64,000 bases of DNA from Roseiarcus sp963765375 (GTDB lineage Bacteria > Pseudomonadota > Alphaproteobacteria > Rhizobiales > Beijerinckiaceae), in contig CAVXVZ010000005.1 in NCBI GenBank assembly GCA_963765375.1, positions 992,001-1,056,000 on the forward strand, read 5' to 3'. The stretch's first letter is position 1. Every line of letters begins with the position of its first letter. The notes below the pieces were generated by a model that made no database searches, had not been told where the DNA came from, and was given only the letters and a program-made list of their open reading frames with translations. This document shows, piece by piece, positions 8,867-16,762 of the stretch. The position numbers and the translations under genes were made by a program.

Positions 8867-8882
8867 TGCAAGCTCCATGCCG
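8867..8882 (-). promoter_or_regulatory. sigma-54 (-24/-12) promoter of the ureide operon
   Basis: Read on the minus strand the site is CGGCATGGAGCTTGCA. It matches the RpoN consensus TGGCACG-N4-TTGCW at 10 of 12 conserved positions, including both invariant doublets (GG and GC) at the correct 10-base spacing. It lies about 50-65 bases upstream of the possible starts of the binding-protein gene. A sigma-54 promoter fits nitrogen control through NtrC for a biuret-degrading operon. I did not identify a convincing enhancer-binding site. Confidence 0.65.
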
Positions 8883-9072
8883 CGCGGTCGCGCTTGACCT
8901 CATTGGGGTTTGCCGCCTCATCTTTCGGCGCCGCGCCCGAATGTTGTGCGCAGACGCCTAGCTTTTCCGCCGACTCTGAGTTTGGCTCAGGCAATCGCCG
9001 CCGCGGCCGAATTTGCCCGGCTCTTGCTTTCGTCGGATGCTGACCGCTACGACAGCAAGGGATTGGAACGGT

Positions 9073-10842
9073 ATGACCGCCACGATCGCAACGCTTCTCG
9101 CCGCTCACGCCGCGGGCAAGCCGGTGACGGCGACGATCGAAGAGACTTACGATCGCATCGCCGCCCATGACGATCCGGCGCTTTTCATCACCATCCGCCC
9201 GAAAGCGGAGGCTCTGGCGATTGCGGCGCGCCTCGAAGCGTCAGGATCGGCGGGCAAGCCGCTCTACGGCGCGCCATTCGTCGTCAAGGACAACATCGAC
9301 GTCGCCGGCCTGCCGACGACGGCGGCCTGTCCGGCTTTCCTATATCGCCCAGAGCGTTCGGCGTTCGTCGTCGAGCGGCTCGAGCGCGCCGGCGCAATCG
9401 TCATCGGGAAGACGAACCTCGACCAGTTCGCGACCGGGCTCGTCGGGGTACGCTCGCCCTACGGCGTTCCCCGCAATGCGCTACGCTCAGATCTCATCCC
9501 CGGCGGATCGAGCTCCGGCTCGGCGACCGCGGTCGGCGCGGGCCTCGTTCCGTTCTCGCTTGGCACCGACACGGCGGGATCGGGGCGGGTGCCGGCGGCG
9601 CTCAACGGTATCGTGGGCTTAAAGCCTTCGCTCGGGGCTCTCTCCGCCTCCGGCGTCGTCCCTGCCTGCCGCACGCTCGACACGATATCGATCTTCGCCG
9701 GCGATGTCGCCGGCGCCTTCTCTGTCTATCGAGAGGCGATCGCATTCGACGAACGCGACGCCTATAGCCGCTCGTTCCGCGAGCCCGCGCTTTCGGCGTT
9801 TCCGAGCGGGATTCGGCTCGGCGTTCCCCGACCGGACCAGCTTCAATTTTTCGACGACAAGGATGCGTCAACCGTCTTCTCGCAAGACCTTCGGCTCCCT
9901 CAATCGCTCGGCGCTCGTATCGTCGAGTTCGATTTCGAGCCTTTCGCCGAGGTCGCCCGCATGCTCTACGACGGTCCGTGGGTCGCCGAGCGCTACGCGG
10001 CGGTGAAATCGCTGATCGAGACCAATCCTGAAGCCCTGCATCCCGTCACGCGCGCGATCATCGAGGGCGCGCGAAAGTTCGACGCCGTTGCGGCCTTCGA
10101 GGCGTTCTATCGGCTCGCCGACCGGAAGCGGCAAACAAGCCGCGCCTGGCCGGAATTCGACGCGATGATCCTCCCGACGATGCCGCGCTTCTATACCGTT
10201 GCCGAAGTGGAGGCTGATCCCGTCCGGCTCAATTCCAGGCTTGGGACCTATACCAACTTCGTCAACCTGCTCGATCTTTGCGCAATTGCTGTTCCCGCCG
10301 GCGTTCGCGGCGACGGGCTGCCGTCGAGCGTGACCCTGATCGGGCCCTCTGGCGCGGACGGCCTCATCGCCGGGCTCGCTGCGGCGATCCAGGCGCGCTC
10401 CGGCGCATCGGCCAAAGCTGCTGCTTCGCAGGCGGCCGCAGGCGTCCAGGCCGAGCGGATCGAAATCGCGGTCCTGGGCGCGCACCTCATGGGGCTGCCG
10501 CTCAACCGCGAGCTCGTCGACCTCGGCGGGTCGTTTTCGCGCGAAGTCGAGACGGCTCCCGACTACCTTCTGTTTGCGCTGCCCGGCTCGGTTCCGGCCA
10601 AACCAGGCCTGCTCAGGGTCGCCGAGGGCGCAGGCTCCGCGATCAAGGCCGAGATCTGGTCGCTCGACCGCGCCGGCTTCGGCGAGTTTGTCGCCAGGAT
10701 TCCCGCGCCGCTCGGCATCGGGACGATCCGGCTCAAGGACGGCGGATCGGTGAAAGGATTTCTGGTCGAAGCCGAGGCGGTCAAGGCGGCCGAGGACGTT
10801 TCGCGCTTCGGCGGCTGGCGCGCCTACCTCGCCTCTCGCTGA
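9073..10842 (+). CDS. atzF: allophanate hydrolase AtzF
   Basis: A 589-residue amidase-signature enzyme with the extra C-terminal domain of allophanate hydrolases. The amidase core shows lysine in FVVKDNIDVAGLPTT near residue 75, GGSSSGSATAV near residue 150 and GTDTAGSGRVPAA, giving the Ser-Ser-Lys catalytic set. The last ~125 residues (from IEIAVLGAHLMGLPLN) match the C-terminal domain, and total length is close to known AtzF (about 605). It converts allophanate to ammonia and carbon dioxide, completing biuret breakdown. The ATG at 9073 begins the conserved region; an upstream ATG adds 20 unconserved residues. It is transcribed divergently from the biuH operon across about 250 bases. Confidence 0.92.
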   Translation: MTATIATLLAAHAAGKPVTATIEETYDRIAAHDDPALFITIRPKAEALAIAARLEASGSAGKPLYGAPFVVKDNIDVAGLPTTAACPAFLYRPERSAFVVERLERAGAIVIGKTNLDQFATGLVGVRSPYGVPRNALRSDLIPGGSSSGSATAVGAGLVPFSLGTDTAGSGRVPAALNGIVGLKPSLGALSASGVVPACRTLDTISIFAGDVAGAFSVYREAIAFDERDAYSRSFREPALSAFPSGIRLGVPRPDQLQFFDDKDASTVFSQDLRLPQSLGARIVEFDFEPFAEVARMLYDGPWVAERYAAVKSLIETNPEALHPVTRAIIEGARKFDAVAAFEAFYRLADRKRQTSRAWPEFDAMILPTMPRFYTVAEVEADPVRLNSRLGTYTNFVNLLDLCAIAVPAGVRGDGLPSSVTLIGPSGADGLIAGLAAAIQARSGASAKAAASQAAAGVQAERIEIAVLGAHLMGLPLNRELVDLGGSFSREVETAPDYLLFALPGSVPAKPGLLRVAEGAGSAIKAEIWSLDRAGFGEFVARIPAPLGIGTIRLKDGGSVKGFLVEAEAVKAAEDVSRFGGWRAYLASR

Positions 10843-10848
10843 TCTCAC

Positions 10849-10895
10849 GTGCGTTGACATGTGACGCACATGCTCCCATGTTGTCAGCATGGGAG
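10849..10895. promoter_or_regulatory. operator-promoter region of the toxin-antitoxin pair
   Basis: Three overlapping inverted repeats are packed into 47 bases. GTGCGT (10849-10854) pairs with ACGCAC (10864-10869). CATGTG (10858-10863) pairs with CACATG (10867-10872). CTCCCATG (10873-10880) pairs with CATGGGAG (10888-10895), and this last repeat covers the antitoxin ATG at 10889. A TTGACA -35-like box sits at 10854-10859. The layout suits autorepression by the ribbon-helix-helix antitoxin or the toxin-antitoxin complex binding several half-sites, as in FitAB/VapBC systems. Confidence 0.6.
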
Positions 10896-11119
10896 TGATG
10901 GTCCAAATCCGCAATGTCCCGCAGGCGTTGCATCGCCGGCTGAAGTCGCGCGCCGCCTTAGCCGGCATGTCGTTGTCCGACTATCTGCTCAACGAGATTC
11001 GTCAGGCGGCCGAACGGCCGACGATCGACGAGTTGCGGGCGCGCCTCCGCAGCCGCGCGGAAACCATCCCTTCCGTGCCGCCCGCGGAAGCGGTTCGCGC
11101 CGAGCGCGACCGTACGTGA
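10889..11119 (+). CDS. FitA/VapB-type ribbon-helix-helix antitoxin
   Basis: A 76-residue protein. The first ~45 residues (VQIRNVPQALHRRLKSRAALAGMSLSDYLLNEI, read as two pieces around RAAL) form a typical ribbon-helix-helix DNA-binding fold, followed by a charged C-terminal tail that would neutralise the toxin. The start at 10889 lies inside the right arm of an 8-base inverted repeat; the ATG at 10898 is an alternative. Its stop overlaps the GTG start of the PIN toxin (GTGA), the usual translational coupling of such pairs. It likely represses its own promoter. Confidence 0.88.
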   Translation: MGVMVQIRNVPQALHRRLKSRAALAGMSLSDYLLNEIRQAAERPTIDELRARLRSRAETIPSVPPAEAVRAERDRT

Positions 11120-11508
11120 TCGTCGTCGACGCTTCGGCCCTGCTTGAAGCCCTCCTCCGTACGCCGGCCGCGAAAGCGGTCGAGGAACGGCTGTTCGCCG
11201 GTGGTCAAACGCTCCACGCGCCGCATCTAATTGATTTGGAAGCCGCACAGGTGATCCGGCGCTACGCTGCGATCGGCGAAATCGGCGGCGAGCGCGGCCG
11301 TGACGCTCTCGCCGACCTGGCCGACTTTCCGCTGCGGCGATATCCGCACGGTTTCCTTTTGTCCCGCATTTGGGATTTGCGGAGCAATCTGACCGCCTAT
11401 GACGCCGCGTATGTCGCGCTGGCCGAGGCGCTCGACGCCCCGTTGCTGACGCGCGACCGGCGTCTGGCTGCGGCCGCCGGACATCGCGCGCGGATCGAAC
11501 TGGCATAG
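11116..11508 (+). CDS. VapC/FitB-type PIN-domain toxin
   Basis: A 130-residue PIN-domain ribonuclease. The acidic catalytic residues are in place: Asp in VVDASALLE at the N-terminus, Glu in DLEAAQVIRRY, and Asp residues in TAYDAAYVALAEAL and LTRDRRLAAA. It starts with GTG overlapping the antitoxin stop by 4 bases. Such toxins cleave specific RNAs when the antitoxin is degraded; the RNA target cannot be told from sequence. The pair sits between atzF and a creatininase-family gene and may help to stabilise the region. Confidence 0.9.
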   Translation: MIVVDASALLEALLRTPAAKAVEERLFAGGQTLHAPHLIDLEAAQVIRRYAAIGEIGGERGRDALADLADFPLRRYPHGFLLSRIWDLRSNLTAYDAAYVALAEALDAPLLTRDRRLAAAAGHRARIELA

Positions 11509-11535
11509 TCCGCCGGAGCCGCACCACGCCCCCGT

Positions 11536-12432
11536 TTATCCGGCGTCTCGGCCATCGCGGCGCCGTAGCGCGGCAGCCCCCGATCCGGGAGCCGGCTTCT
11601 CTCCGCCTGCAAGCGGCCCGAGTCTCAGCTGCGCGAGATCAAAGGCGAGCACGTCCCGCAACAAGGCGACGAACTCTTCCGCCGCGTTGTCGGCGCAAGC
11701 TTCGCCCTTGGCCGCGGTGGCGTTCGCCGCGTCGCCCGCCGCGCCGAGCTCGTTGAGGTCGCTCGACATCCACCCGAAGCCGATCGGCTGGGTGACGCGA
11801 AGGTGGCGGAACTCCTTCTCGATCGCGATCGCCGAGCTGACGAAGTTCCGCGCTTGGCTCATCTGCACGGTCTTCGGCCTGAAAGCGAGCATAAGCGAGG
11901 TCTCCGCGTCGCCCGCATGGATGCCGTGAGCGCGCTCGACCGCGGAAAACATATCCGGCGGATAGCCCAGGCGATGCCAGGCCGCATGGACCGCGAGCAT
12001 CCGGTGGCGGACGCGCAACTCCCTGACAACCGCGTCGATGACTGGAACGTTGCCGCCATGCGAATTCATGAAAATGAGCTTGCGGCATCCGGCGCGGGCG
12101 ACGCTGTCGCCGATTTCGGTCCAGGCGCGGGTGACCGTCTCCATCGAGAAAGTCAGCGTGCCGGGATATTCGGTGTGCTCGTTCGACTTGCCGATCGCCT
12201 GGATCGGCAGGATCAACACCGGCATGTCGTCGGGAATGCGCTTGACCGCGGTCGCGAGGTAGCCCTCGTTGATGAACATGTCGACCCCGACCGGCAGATG
12301 AGGCCCGTGCTGTTCGACTGCCGCCACCGGAAGGACCGCGACGACCTTTTCCATGTCCGCGGCGGCGAAGTCGCGCCAGCTCATTTCGGCCCAGAACTTG
12401 GTTGGCAACATCGGTTTCTCCAAAGCGTTCAA
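11536..12432 (-). CDS. creatininase family amidohydrolase
   Basis: A 298-residue enzyme of the creatininase superfamily (CrnA/ArfB/MftE-like). Metal-ligand motifs are visible: Glu and His in AAVEQHGPHLPVGVD near residues 40-52, and His in MNSHGGN near residue 134. Superfamily members open or hydrolyse cyclic or linear amides such as creatinine or formamidopyrimidines. The ATG overlaps the RidA stop (ATGA), so the two genes form one unit. The C-terminal ~20 residues are arginine-rich and unconserved-looking. The true substrate is unknown; neighbouring deaminase-like and oxidase genes point to an N-containing ring compound. Confidence 0.85.
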   Translation of the reverse strand: MNALEKPMLPTKFWAEMSWRDFAAADMEKVVAVLPVAAVEQHGPHLPVGVDMFINEGYLATAVKRIPDDMPVLILPIQAIGKSNEHTEYPGTLTFSMETVTRAWTEIGDSVARAGCRKLIFMNSHGGNVPVIDAVVRELRVRHRMLAVHAAWHRLGYPPDMFSAVERAHGIHAGDAETSLMLAFRPKTVQMSQARNFVSSAIAIEKEFRHLRVTQPIGFGWMSSDLNELGAAGDAANATAAKGEACADNAAEEFVALLRDVLAFDLAQLRLGPLAGGEKPAPGSGAAALRRRDGRDAG

Positions 12433-12875
12433 CGCGGGCGCGCGGCGACAGCCTCGATCTCGACCTTGAATTCGGGCCGGGCGAAACCCTGAACGACCAT
12501 CAAGGTGGACGCGGGGGGCGGATTGCCCACAAATTCGTCACGCACCTTCATGTAGCCGCCCAAATGTTGTGCCGAAGCGACATAGGCATTCAGCCGGACG
12601 AGGTCGTCGAGCGACATCGAAGCTTCGGCAAGGATCGCGGCGATAGCGCGAAAGCAAAGCCTCGCTTGACTCTCGACGTCGTCAGGGACAACGCCATCGC
12701 GGCCAATCCCCAATTGTCCCGAGCAGAAGACGATCCGCGCGCCGGGCTCGACTTCGACGCCATGAGCATATTTCGCGAACGGGGGATGGATCGCGTCGGG
12801 GTTCAGTCTGCGCATTTGGCGAAAGGTCTCCGCGCCCTTGTCTTGCCCTTGGGCCGGTTTCATGATGGCGCCCAA
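12429..12875 (-). CDS. RidA family protein (YjgF/YER057c/UK114)
   Basis: A 148-residue RidA-family protein, about 20 residues longer than the minimal family size. Conserved segments are RIVFCSGQLGIGRDG near residue 47, QARLCFRAIAAILAEA, LVRLNAYVASAQ and the C-terminal VEIEAVA. The usual C-terminal RidA arginine is not obvious, so a subfamily enzyme or aminoacrylate-like peracid hydrolase role is possible (compare RutC in uracil breakdown). A second ATG at 12863 would trim four residues. It is first in a two-gene unit with the creatininase-family gene and diverges from a transporter gene with only about 42 bases between them. Confidence 0.85.
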   Translation of the reverse strand: MGAIMKPAQGQDKGAETFRQMRRLNPDAIHPPFAKYAHGVEVEPGARIVFCSGQLGIGRDGVVPDDVESQARLCFRAIAAILAEASMSLDDLVRLNAYVASAQHLGGYMKVRDEFVGNPPPASTLMVVQGFARPEFKVEIEAVAARPR

Positions 12876-12917
12876 GTTGCAAGCGTCGATTAAGGCAACT
12901 CGAGACGGGAGTGAACT

Positions 12918-13916
12918 ATGAAATTCCTTGGCGCTCGCCTGTTGGTTGGACTTTTTCTGCTCACTTCCCCCGCCCTCGCCGCCGACAAGGTCTCATTCGG
13001 GACGAACTGGCTCGCCGAGGCCGAGCACGGCGGATATTACCAGGCGGTGGCCGACGGAACCTACGCCAAGTACGGCCTCGACGTCACGATCGTCCAGGGC
13101 GGTCCGCAAGCCAACAACGAGCTCCTGCTGGCGGCGGGAAGGCTCGACTTCTACATGGGCGGCAACCTTCTGCTCGCGTTCGACGCGGTCGCCCGCGGCG
13201 TGCCGATCGTCGTCGTCGCCGCCCATTTCCAGAAGGACCCGCAGATGTTCATGTCGCATCCGGGAGAAGGCCTCGACAAGTGGACCGATCTGCCAAACGC
13301 ATCCGAGACGATCATCGGCAAGGAGGGGCTGGTCACGTTCTATCAATGGATGAAGTCGGCCTACGGGTTCAAGGAAGAGAACGTCAGACCCTATACTTTC
13401 AATCCCGGCCCGTTCATCGCCGACCCGCACTCGATTCAGCAGGGCTACGTCACCTCGGAGCCGTTCGCAGTCGAACGCGAAGGCCATTTCAAGCCGAACA
13501 TCTTCCTGTTCGCCGACTACGGCTATAAAACCTACGCGACCACCGTCGAAACCCGCGCCGATCTCATCGCCAGCAAGCCGGACCTCATTCAGCGGTTTGT
13601 CGACGCCTCGACGATCGGCTGGTACAATTATCTCTACGGCGACAATACGAAAGCCAATGCGCTGATCAAGAAAGACGATCCGGAAATGACGGATGAGCAG
13701 ATCGAGTTCTCGATCGGCAAAATTAAGGAATATGGCCTGGTCAACTCCGGCGATACGCTGAAGCTTGGCATCGGCGCCATGACCGACGAGCGGATCAAGG
13801 ATTTCTTCGATTCGATGGTCAAGGCCGGCGTGGTCAAGCCGGATGTCGCGTTCAAGAAATCCTATACGCTGCAATTCGTCGATAAGGGCGTCGGCCTCGA
13901 CCTGCGCCCGAAGTAA
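12918..13916 (+). CDS. ABC transporter substrate-binding protein, NMT1/THI5-like (NitT/TauT type)
   Basis: A 332-residue periplasmic binding protein. The first 21-22 residues form a Sec signal peptide ending ALAA before DKVSFGTNW. The body follows the NMT1/THI5-like pattern (GGYYQAVADGTYAKYGLDV, then NNELLLAAGRLDFYMGGN). These proteins bind pyrimidine, nitrate, taurine or thiamine-precursor ligands. No permease or ATPase follows; the next genes encode a deaminase-like amidohydrolase and redox enzymes, so the transporter partners must lie elsewhere. A GGGAG ribosome-binding site precedes the ATG. A pyrimidine-like or other N-heterocycle ligand is plausible but inferred. Confidence 0.88.
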   Translation: MKFLGARLLVGLFLLTSPALAADKVSFGTNWLAEAEHGGYYQAVADGTYAKYGLDVTIVQGGPQANNELLLAAGRLDFYMGGNLLLAFDAVARGVPIVVVAAHFQKDPQMFMSHPGEGLDKWTDLPNASETIIGKEGLVTFYQWMKSAYGFKEENVRPYTFNPGPFIADPHSIQQGYVTSEPFAVEREGHFKPNIFLFADYGYKTYATTVETRADLIASKPDLIQRFVDASTIGWYNYLYGDNTKANALIKKDDPEMTDEQIEFSIGKIKEYGLVNSGDTLKLGIGAMTDERIKDFFDSMVKAGVVKPDVAFKKSYTLQFVDKGVGLDLRPK

Positions 13917-13935
13917 GCGTAGGGGAAGGCTTCAA

Positions 13936-15327
13936 ATGAGCGGCCGCAGGGGACCCTTGCAGGCGCCCTCCTCCCCATTGCGCCGGAGCGGAAGCCAACC
14001 CACGATGACCGCGCCCTTCGCCGTCCCGAGCGCCGGACGCTACGTGCTGAGGCAGGCTCGCGTGCTTGGCCGGTCGCTCCTGAAGCCCGAAGGGCCGCTC
14101 GACTTTGACGGCTTCGCGACCGTCGACATTCTCGTCGACGGCGGCGCAATCGCGAACATCGCGCCGGCCGGAGCCGTCGACTCCGCCGGCGCGCCGGAAG
14201 TCGCTCTGTCCGGGCGCATCGTGCTGCCGCTATTCGTCGACGTCCACACCCATATCGACAAGGGCCACATCTGGCGGCGGAAGCGCAATCCGGTCGGGGA
14301 TTTCCCGAGCGCGCTCGCCGCGGCGATCGAAGACCGTTCGGCGAACTGGACCGCCGCCGACGTCGCCGCCCGGATGGAATTCAGTCTGCGCTCGGCCTAC
14401 GCCCACGGCACGACGGCCATCCGCACGCACATCGACAGCGTCGGCGCCCAGACGCGCATCAGCTGGCCGGTTTTCGCCGAGGCGCGCGACCGCTGGCGGG
14501 ACAGGATCACGCTCCAGGCGGCGCCGATCTTCAGCGTGGATTTTGCGCGCGACCGCGCGCACATGGCCGACATCGAGGCAATGCTCGACGCCCACGGCAC
14601 GGGAATCCTCGGCGCGGTGACCTATATGGTCCCGCGCCTGCGCGAGGGCCTTGTGACCCTGTTCGAGCTCGCCGAGCGCAAGGGCTGGGAGCTCGACTTC
14701 CATGTCGACGAAAGCGCCGATCCGGCCGCGCGTTCGCTCAAGATCGTCGCGGAGATGGCGATCGAGCGCCGCTTTCCCCGCCGCATCCTGGTCGGCCATT
14801 GTTGCTCGCTCGTCTTGCAGGAGGACGACGAACGGAAAAAGACGATCGACGCCGTCGCGCGCGCGGGGATCAGCGTCGTCTCCTTGCCGATGTGCAATCT
14901 CTTCCTCCAGGATCGCCATCCCGGCCGCACCCCGCGCTGGCGCGGCGTCACCGCGCTGCACGAGCTGAAGAGCGCCGGCGTCAACGTGATGATCGCCAGC
15001 GACAACACGCGCGATCCGTTCTACCCTTACGGCGATCTCGACATGATGGAGACCTGGCGTGAAGGCGTGCGGATCCTGCATCTCGATTATTCGTTCGCCG
15101 ACTGGGCGCCGGCGGTTGCGGCCGCGCCAGCCCGGGCGATGGGGTTGGACCTCGGCGTTCTCGGCGCGGGCGGGCGCGCCGACATGATCCTCACAAGAGC
15201 GCGTGACTTTCCCGAGCTTCTCGCCCGTCCCCAGTCGGATCGCATCGTGGTCAGGAACGGCGAGCCGTCGACCGCGGAGCTTCCCGATTACGCCGAGCTC
15301 GACGGCCTCAAGGGCCTCGCGCCATGA
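13936..15327 (+). CDS. cytosine-deaminase-like amidohydrolase
   Basis: A 463-residue amidohydrolase. The metal-binding motif VDVHTHIDKGH lies near residue 108. Further ligands are in FHVDESADP, VGHCCSL and the Asp of IASDNTRDPF. The pattern fits the cytosine deaminase / N-isopropylammelide amidohydrolase (AtzC) group. The ATG at 13936 follows an excellent AGGGGAAGG ribosome-binding site at 13921-13929; a start at 14005 would remove the poorly conserved first 23 residues. It lies 19 bases after the binding-protein stop and overlaps the next gene by 4 bases. The substrate is probably the imported ring compound; the exact reaction is unknown. Confidence 0.85.
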   Translation: MSGRRGPLQAPSSPLRRSGSQPTMTAPFAVPSAGRYVLRQARVLGRSLLKPEGPLDFDGFATVDILVDGGAIANIAPAGAVDSAGAPEVALSGRIVLPLFVDVHTHIDKGHIWRRKRNPVGDFPSALAAAIEDRSANWTAADVAARMEFSLRSAYAHGTTAIRTHIDSVGAQTRISWPVFAEARDRWRDRITLQAAPIFSVDFARDRAHMADIEAMLDAHGTGILGAVTYMVPRLREGLVTLFELAERKGWELDFHVDESADPAARSLKIVAEMAIERRFPRRILVGHCCSLVLQEDDERKKTIDAVARAGISVVSLPMCNLFLQDRHPGRTPRWRGVTALHELKSAGVNVMIASDNTRDPFYPYGDLDMMETWREGVRILHLDYSFADWAPAVAAAPARAMGLDLGVLGAGGRADMILTRARDFPELLARPQSDRIVVRNGEPSTAELPDYAELDGLKGLAP

Positions 15328-16754
15328 ATCGCGCCTACGACATCGCCGCGTTTCGCGATCTCGTCGGTCCAATCAAGTGGGAGGACAATCCCGTTCTGGT
15401 CAGACAGAAGAGCCGCGACTTCTACTGGTATTCGCCAGTGCTGAAGCGCGAGCTGGAGGCGGTGACCGCCGACGTCGTCGTAACGCCTGCGAGCGAAGCG
15501 GAAGTGCGCGCCGTCCTCGCGGCCGCCTACCGGCTCGAGATTCCGGTCACCCCCCGCGGCGCCGGCACCGGCAACTATGGCCAGGCGATGCCGCTGACCG
15601 GCGGAGTGCTCCTGAACCTGGCGGAGATGAACAAGGTCCGGTCGATCGAGCGGGGCCGGGTCGTCTGCGAGCCCGGCGCCTTGCTCATCGACGTCGACAA
15701 GGCGGCGGCGGCCTCGGGCCAAGAGTTGCGGATGTATCCCTCGACCCGCGGCACGGCGTCGGTCGCGGGCTTCGTCGCCGGCGGCTCCGGCGGCGTCGGC
15801 TCGATCACCTGGGGGGGATTGCGCGATTTCGGCAATGTGCTGCGGGTCCGCATCCTGACGCTCGAAGCCGAACCGCGCGCGCTCGAACTCAAGGGCGAGG
15901 ATCTGCACAAGGCGGTGCACGCCTACGGCACGAATGGGATCATCACCGAGGTCGAAATGCCGCTCACGGCGCAATACGACTGGGTCGACGTCATTGTCGG
16001 GTTCGACAGTTTCGACGCCGCAACCGCTTATGCGCTGGCGCTCGGCGAGCAGGACGGCATCCTGAAGAAGCTGGTTACGGTCGTCGCCGGACCGACGCCG
16101 CACGACTGTTTCCTGCGCCATCGCGCCCTCATCCCGCTGGGCGACAGCGTCGTCATTCTGATGATCGCCCCGCACGCGCTCGACGCCTTTGAAGCATTCA
16201 CCCGACCGTACAAAGACGCGCGGATCCTCTTCGACTCGAGCCGCGCCGCGCCCGAGACGCTCGCCGGCCTTCCCCCCAATTACGAATTGACCTGGAACCA
16301 CACGACGCTCCGCGCGCTGCGTGTCGATCCCAAAATCACCTATCTTCAGGTCCGCTATCCGACCGATGGCGGGCTCAAGTTGATCAAGCGCATCCATGAC
16401 CTCTATGGGACCGAGGTGATGGGCCATCTCGAGGTCATCCGCTTCAATGGCCGGATCGCCTTCGCCGGGCTGCCGCTCGTCCGGTTCACCACCGAAACGC
16501 GACTTAGCGAGATCATCGCCGAGCACGAAGCGATGGGCGCCATGATCTTCAATCCCCACCGCTACACCCTCGAGGAGGGGGGCATGAAGCAGACCGACGC
16601 GATCCAGCTGGCGTTCAAGCGCGAGACCGATCCGAGGGGACTCCTCAATCCCGGCAAGATGATCGCCTGGGAGAACCCGGACTTCGATTTCGCCGCCGGC
16701 CGGAACTTCCTCTTTCCCGGCCTCGAGGCCCGGGCGCGCGCGGCGCAGGGCTGA
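15324..16754 (+). CDS. FAD-linked oxidase (GlcD/VAO-type)
   Basis: A 476-residue flavoprotein of the FAD_binding_4 plus FAD-oxidase_C type. The FAD-binding loop is PRGAGTGNYGQAMPLTGG near residue 75, with GGSGGVGSITWGGLRDFGN around residue 155. The C-terminal ~200 residues form the substrate-cap domain, ending in PRGLLNPGKMI, the usual closing motif. It overlaps the deaminase-like gene by 4 bases and is followed after 8 bases by a flavodoxin-fold reductase, so the three should act in one pathway. It would oxidise a hydroxyacid or an alcohol/amine intermediate; the substrate cannot be assigned. Confidence 0.88.
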   Translation: MNRAYDIAAFRDLVGPIKWEDNPVLVRQKSRDFYWYSPVLKRELEAVTADVVVTPASEAEVRAVLAAAYRLEIPVTPRGAGTGNYGQAMPLTGGVLLNLAEMNKVRSIERGRVVCEPGALLIDVDKAAAASGQELRMYPSTRGTASVAGFVAGGSGGVGSITWGGLRDFGNVLRVRILTLEAEPRALELKGEDLHKAVHAYGTNGIITEVEMPLTAQYDWVDVIVGFDSFDAATAYALALGEQDGILKKLVTVVAGPTPHDCFLRHRALIPLGDSVVILMIAPHALDAFEAFTRPYKDARILFDSSRAAPETLAGLPPNYELTWNHTTLRALRVDPKITYLQVRYPTDGGLKLIKRIHDLYGTEVMGHLEVIRFNGRIAFAGLPLVRFTTETRLSEIIAEHEAMGAMIFNPHRYTLEEGGMKQTDAIQLAFKRETDPRGLLNPGKMIAWENPDFDFAAGRNFLFPGLEARARAAQG

Positions 16755-16762
16755 GCGGCCGC

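Noticed and set aside
8900..9072. A second sigma-54 promoter for atzF on the plus strand
   Set aside because: GG and GC doublets occur, but not at the required 10-base spacing.
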